NCBI GenBank assembly: GCA_934101185.1
Contig: CAKOQD010000001.1
Coordinates: 186,001 to 250,000, forward strand
Length of the DNA: 64,000 nt
DNA from: an uncultured Bacilli bacterium
GTDB lineage: Bacteria; Bacillota_I; Bacilli_A; RF39; UBA660
Direction of reading: 5' to 3'
The notes beneath the pieces were generated by a model. It saw only the letters and a program-made list of their open reading frames with translations, was not told the origin of the DNA and searched no databases. This document shows positions 61,916 to 64,000 of the stretch, piece by piece. A program made the position numbers and the translations under genes. Positions within the stretch are counted from its first letter, which is position 1. Each line of letters starts with the position of its first letter.

Positions 61916-63541
61916 CTATTTTAATTCAACAATATCTTTACCAAATAATGAAGTGGCCAAAACATCACTATCATTATTATTAAAAGAAACATTCTCATTT
62001 GAAGAAAGATTAATATCATTATCAACGTTTTCTTCGGTAATATAACTATAAACAATTCCATTTTGAATATTTTTTATATACTCATTTTTCAGTTTATCCC
62101 AATCAGAATCATTAATAAAAACAAGTTTATAGTTAGTATTCATGACACTATTAAACACTAATTCAATACCAGAAATATTGTTATCAACATTTTTAAGAAC
62201 AGAATCATATTTAACTGATAAAATCAATTCATGTTTACCAGCAACTCGTAAATTACTATCAAGTAAATAAGAAATAAACAAAGAATCTTCAGGATTAGAA
62301 ACAACTTCAGAAAATAAAACCCATTTAATTTTTAAATCATTCAAAATACTTTTATCAGCTAAAGCAAAAGCATTATTAATCCTGATATCTTTATTATAAC
62401 ACACTTTATAAGTTTCAACTACATTTTTAGGAACATCATCATTCTTACTACTAGAAACAACTTTCTTTTCTAAAGTAGACAAATTATCAACATCTCGAAA
62501 ATTACAAACATTTGTTTTGCTATTAAATAATTTATTGACAATTTTAATAATTCCAACCTCAAAAATAATTTTTTTGTTACTACTTCTTTTCAGTAATATA
62601 TCTAACTCATTCAGCTCAAGTATTAAACTATAAATAGAATCAAAATCACTACTATTATGTAAGATTAAGCAAGACTTAAGATATTCCATAAAACTATCTA
62701 ATAAAATAACAACATCTTTACCCGAATTTTCCAATTCAGTTAAGAGATTCAAAATATTAGAGACATCACCATCAAAAATATAATTTGTTAAAGATTTTAA
62801 ATATTCCTCATTAACAATACCTTTTAAAGTGTAATAATCATCAACAGTAATTTTGTCAGAATAAGAAATCAATTTATCCAACATGCTAATCGAATCTCTT
62901 AAACCACCATCACTATATTTTGCAATCAACTTCAAAACTTCATCATCAATATTAATATTTTCACAATTCACAATAGACTTCAATTTATTAACAATATCAT
63001 TATTTGAAATACGTTCAAAACTAAAACATTGACATCTAGAAATAATAGTTTCTGGAATTTTATAAAATTCTGTAGTTGCTAATATAAAAATAACATGAGT
63101 TGGTGGTTCCTCAAGAGTTTTCAACAATGCATTAAAAGCTCCACTCGATAACATATGCACTTCATCAATAATATAAACTTTATACTTTGAAATACTTGGC
63201 ATTAAATTAACACTATCTCTAATTTTTCTAATTTCCTCAACACCATTATTCGAAGCAGCATCAATTTCAATAATATCAGGATTATTTTTGTTATTAAAAG
63301 AAACACAACTATCACATTCATTACAAAATGTAGATCCATTCAAATTAAAACAATTAATAGTTTTTGCAATAATTTTTGCCAAACTTGTTTTACCAGTTCC
63401 CCTCGGACCAGCAAACAAATAAGCATGAGAAACACAATCATTAGCAATAGAATTTTTAAGTATCTTTACAATAGAGTCTTGACCAGCAACCTCATCAAAA
63501 CAAGTTGGTCTATATTTTCTATACAAAGCTAAATAAGCAAT
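61916..63541 (-). CDS. dnaX: DNA polymerase III subunit gamma/tau, apparent AUU start
   Basis: A 541-residue clamp-loader ATPase. With the start at ATT (63541-63539) the protein begins MAYLALYRKYRPTCFDEVAGQ, the conserved DnaX N-terminus. Walker A GPRGTGKT (about residues 45-52), a zinc module with four Cys (CFNLNGSTFCNECDSC), VYIIDEVHMLS (Walker B) and SRCQCFSF. GGGGGTG lies five bases before ATT. The nearest usual start, TTG at 63526, would remove MAYLA and sits 20 bases from that site. C-terminal tau part is short and diverged. Confidence 0.95.
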   Translation of the reverse strand: MAYLALYRKYRPTCFDEVAGQDSIVKILKNSIANDCVSHAYLFAGPRGTGKTSLAKIIAKTINCFNLNGSTFCNECDSCVSFNNKNNPDIIEIDAASNNGVEEIRKIRDSVNLMPSISKYKVYIIDEVHMLSSGAFNALLKTLEEPPTHVIFILATTEFYKIPETIISRCQCFSFERISNNDIVNKLKSIVNCENINIDDEVLKLIAKYSDGGLRDSISMLDKLISYSDKITVDDYYTLKGIVNEEYLKSLTNYIFDGDVSNILNLLTELENSGKDVVILLDSFMEYLKSCLILHNSSDFDSIYSLILELNELDILLKRSSNKKIIFEVGIIKIVNKLFNSKTNVCNFRDVDNLSTLEKKVVSSSKNDDVPKNVVETYKVCYNKDIRINNAFALADKSILNDLKIKWVLFSEVVSNPEDSLFISYLLDSNLRVAGKHELILSVKYDSVLKNVDNNISGIELVFNSVMNTNYKLVFINDSDWDKLKNEYIKNIQNGIVYSYITEENVDNDINLSSNENVSFNNNDSDVLATSLFGKDIVELK

Positions 63542-63570
63542 AATATCACCCCCAAAAAAGTACTATAAAT

Positions 63571-63599
63571 ATTGTACCAAATTAGATTAATAAAGTCTA
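63571..63599 (-). promoter_or_regulatory. Promoter of dnaX-ybaB-recR
   Basis: TAGACT (63599-63594), a 17-base spacer ending TGG, TACAAT (63576-63571), 30 bases before the AUU start. Confidence 0.6.
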
Positions 63600-63633
63600 T
63601 GATATGACAATTGTATAAAATAACTTTTTTAAA

Positions 63634-63649
63634 TGTTTCACGTGAAACA
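63634..63649. other. parS site 1
   Basis: TGTTTCACGTGAAACA, a perfect match to the universal chromosomal parS bound by ParB (Spo0J). It is the centre of a 34-base perfect palindrome (63625-63658). Confidence 0.95.
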
Positions 63650-63662
63650 TTTAAAAAAATAC

Positions 63663-63681
63663 TTATTAACAATTTGATATA
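63663..63681. repeat. Direct repeat copy 1 beside parS 1
   Basis: TTATTAACAATTTGATATA, 14 bases after parS 1, identical to 63978-63996, which is placed the same way next to parS 3. Confidence 0.8.
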
Positions 63682-63695
63682 ACATAACTCAAAAT

Positions 63696-63711
63696 TATTT
63701 CCCGGGAAATA
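63696..63711. other. Noc-binding site (NBS)
   Basis: TATTTCCCGGGAAATA, identical to the binding consensus of Noc, the nucleoid-occlusion paralogue of ParB. It is embedded in a 24-base palindrome (63692-63715). It implies that the genome encodes Noc. Confidence 0.85.
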
Positions 63712-63815
63712 ATTTGCAAGCTAGTTTTTGTATTCACAACACATTTTTAAGAACATAATATATTAAAAAACAAAATTCAAACATACAAATTATTACCATT
63801 ATAAAAAAATATCAA

Positions 63816-63831
63816 TGTTTCACGTGAAACA
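63816..63831. other. parS site 2
   Basis: TGTTTCACGTGAAACA, perfect parS. The surrounding sequence is not further palindromic beyond one base on each side. Confidence 0.95.
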
Positions 63832-63948
63832 TAAGATTAGATTAAATAAAATCAAAAACAATAAGTAAACCAAAAAAAAATAAAGAATAAATAAATCATT
63901 TATTAAAAATAAATAAAACAACATAAACAAGGATCAATATTTTTTCTA

Positions 63949-63964
63949 TGTTTCACGTGAAACA
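63949..63964. other. parS site 3
   Basis: TGTTTCACGTGAAACA, perfect parS within a 34-base palindrome (63940-63973). Together with sites 1 and 2 and the NBS it fills the 460-base gene-free stretch before dnaX, where I see no convincing coding region. Confidence 0.95.
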
Positions 63965-63977
63965 TAGAAAAAAACAT

Positions 63978-63996
63978 TTATTAACAATTTGATATA
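63978..63996. repeat. Direct repeat copy 2 beside parS 3
   Basis: TTATTAACAATTTGATATA, identical to 63663-63681, 13 bases after parS 3. The unit parS, A-rich spacer and this repeat is therefore duplicated about 315 bases apart. Confidence 0.8.
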
Positions 63997-64000
63997 CATG

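Noticed and set aside
63663..63681. TTATTAACA as DnaA boxes
   Set aside because: Two mismatches to TTATCCACA and only two copies; in so AT-rich a region this is not evidence of DnaA binding.
1..64000. UGA reassigned to tryptophan, as in Mycoplasma
   Set aside because: Several genes end in TGA at the expected length (ybxB, ricT, ybaB, PBP), Trp is encoded by TGG, and prfB is present with its UGA-dependent frameshift.
63571..64000. CRISPR-like array, because of repeated palindromes
   Set aside because: The repeats are parS sites with irregular spacing (166 and 117 bases) and no spacer-length pattern or cas genes.

Overview
The window is a very AT-rich bacterial chromosome segment, most probably from an uncultured, host-associated member of the class Bacilli (Erysipelotrichia/RF39/RFN20-like). 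This rests on gene content and order: nearly every block copies the Bacillus subtilis origin-proximal arrangement, including sporulation genes (spoIIR, spoVT, spoVG, yabG, yabP, yabQ, gerQ, a bofA-like gene). UGA is an ordinary stop here: several genes end in TGA, and prfB (RF2) is present with its UGA frameshift switch. So this is not a code-4 Mollicute. The species cannot be named from the sequence alone.

Layout. Almost every gene lies on the minus strand. The exceptions are a small plus-strand island (23.1-25.2 kb: penicillin-binding protein and a small ORF) and 26.9-27.9 kb (gerQ, LemA-like). From right to left: (i) 63.5-64.0 kb, a non-coding region with three perfect parS sites and one perfect Noc-binding site, so oriC probably lies just beyond the right edge and transcription here runs away from it; (ii) 54.6-63.5 kb, dnaX-ybaB-recR-bofA-like-holB-ricT-pth-mfd-spoVT; (iii) 51-54.5 kb, metG with a T-box, a small membrane protein, tatD and a 3D-domain protein; (iv) 46.9-51 kb, an accessory cluster of three TasA/CalY-like fibre proteins, a SipW-type signal peptidase and two unrecognised membrane proteins; (v) 39.4-46.9 kb, rsmA, a class B sortase, yabG, veg, spoVG, yabP-yabQ-divIC, tilS, ftsH; (vi) 36.5-39.2 kb, a thioester/SpaA-repeat surface adhesin with its own sortase; (vii) 28-36.5 kb, rpsF-ssb-rpsR, a shortened GdpP-like DHH protein, rplI, dnaB, a LysM-G5-M23 peptidase, walJ, rlmH, an AGCS symporter and ung; (viii) 19.7-26.9 kb, pduL, a tail-anchored unknown, rpoE, prfA, prmC, spoIIR; (ix) 9-19.6 kb, secA, a broken rhuM, prfB, two YitT proteins, ftsE-ftsX and a CwlO/PcsB-like hydrolase; (x) 1-9 kb, secE-nusG-rplK-rplA-rplJ-rplL-ybxB-rpoB-rpoC.

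How they work together. Most of the window is core information processing (transcription, translation, replication restart and repair) and envelope growth (FtsEX-hydrolase, DivIC, class A PBP, FtsH, SecA/SecE). Two exported-surface modules are set into this conserved backbone: the TasA-like/SipW cluster and the adhesin-sortase pair. Visible regulation includes a metG T-box, an L10 leader upstream of rplJ, two similar leaders upstream of rplK and rplA, the RF2 autoregulatory frameshift, and many intrinsic terminators. The dnaX reading frame appears to start at AUU.
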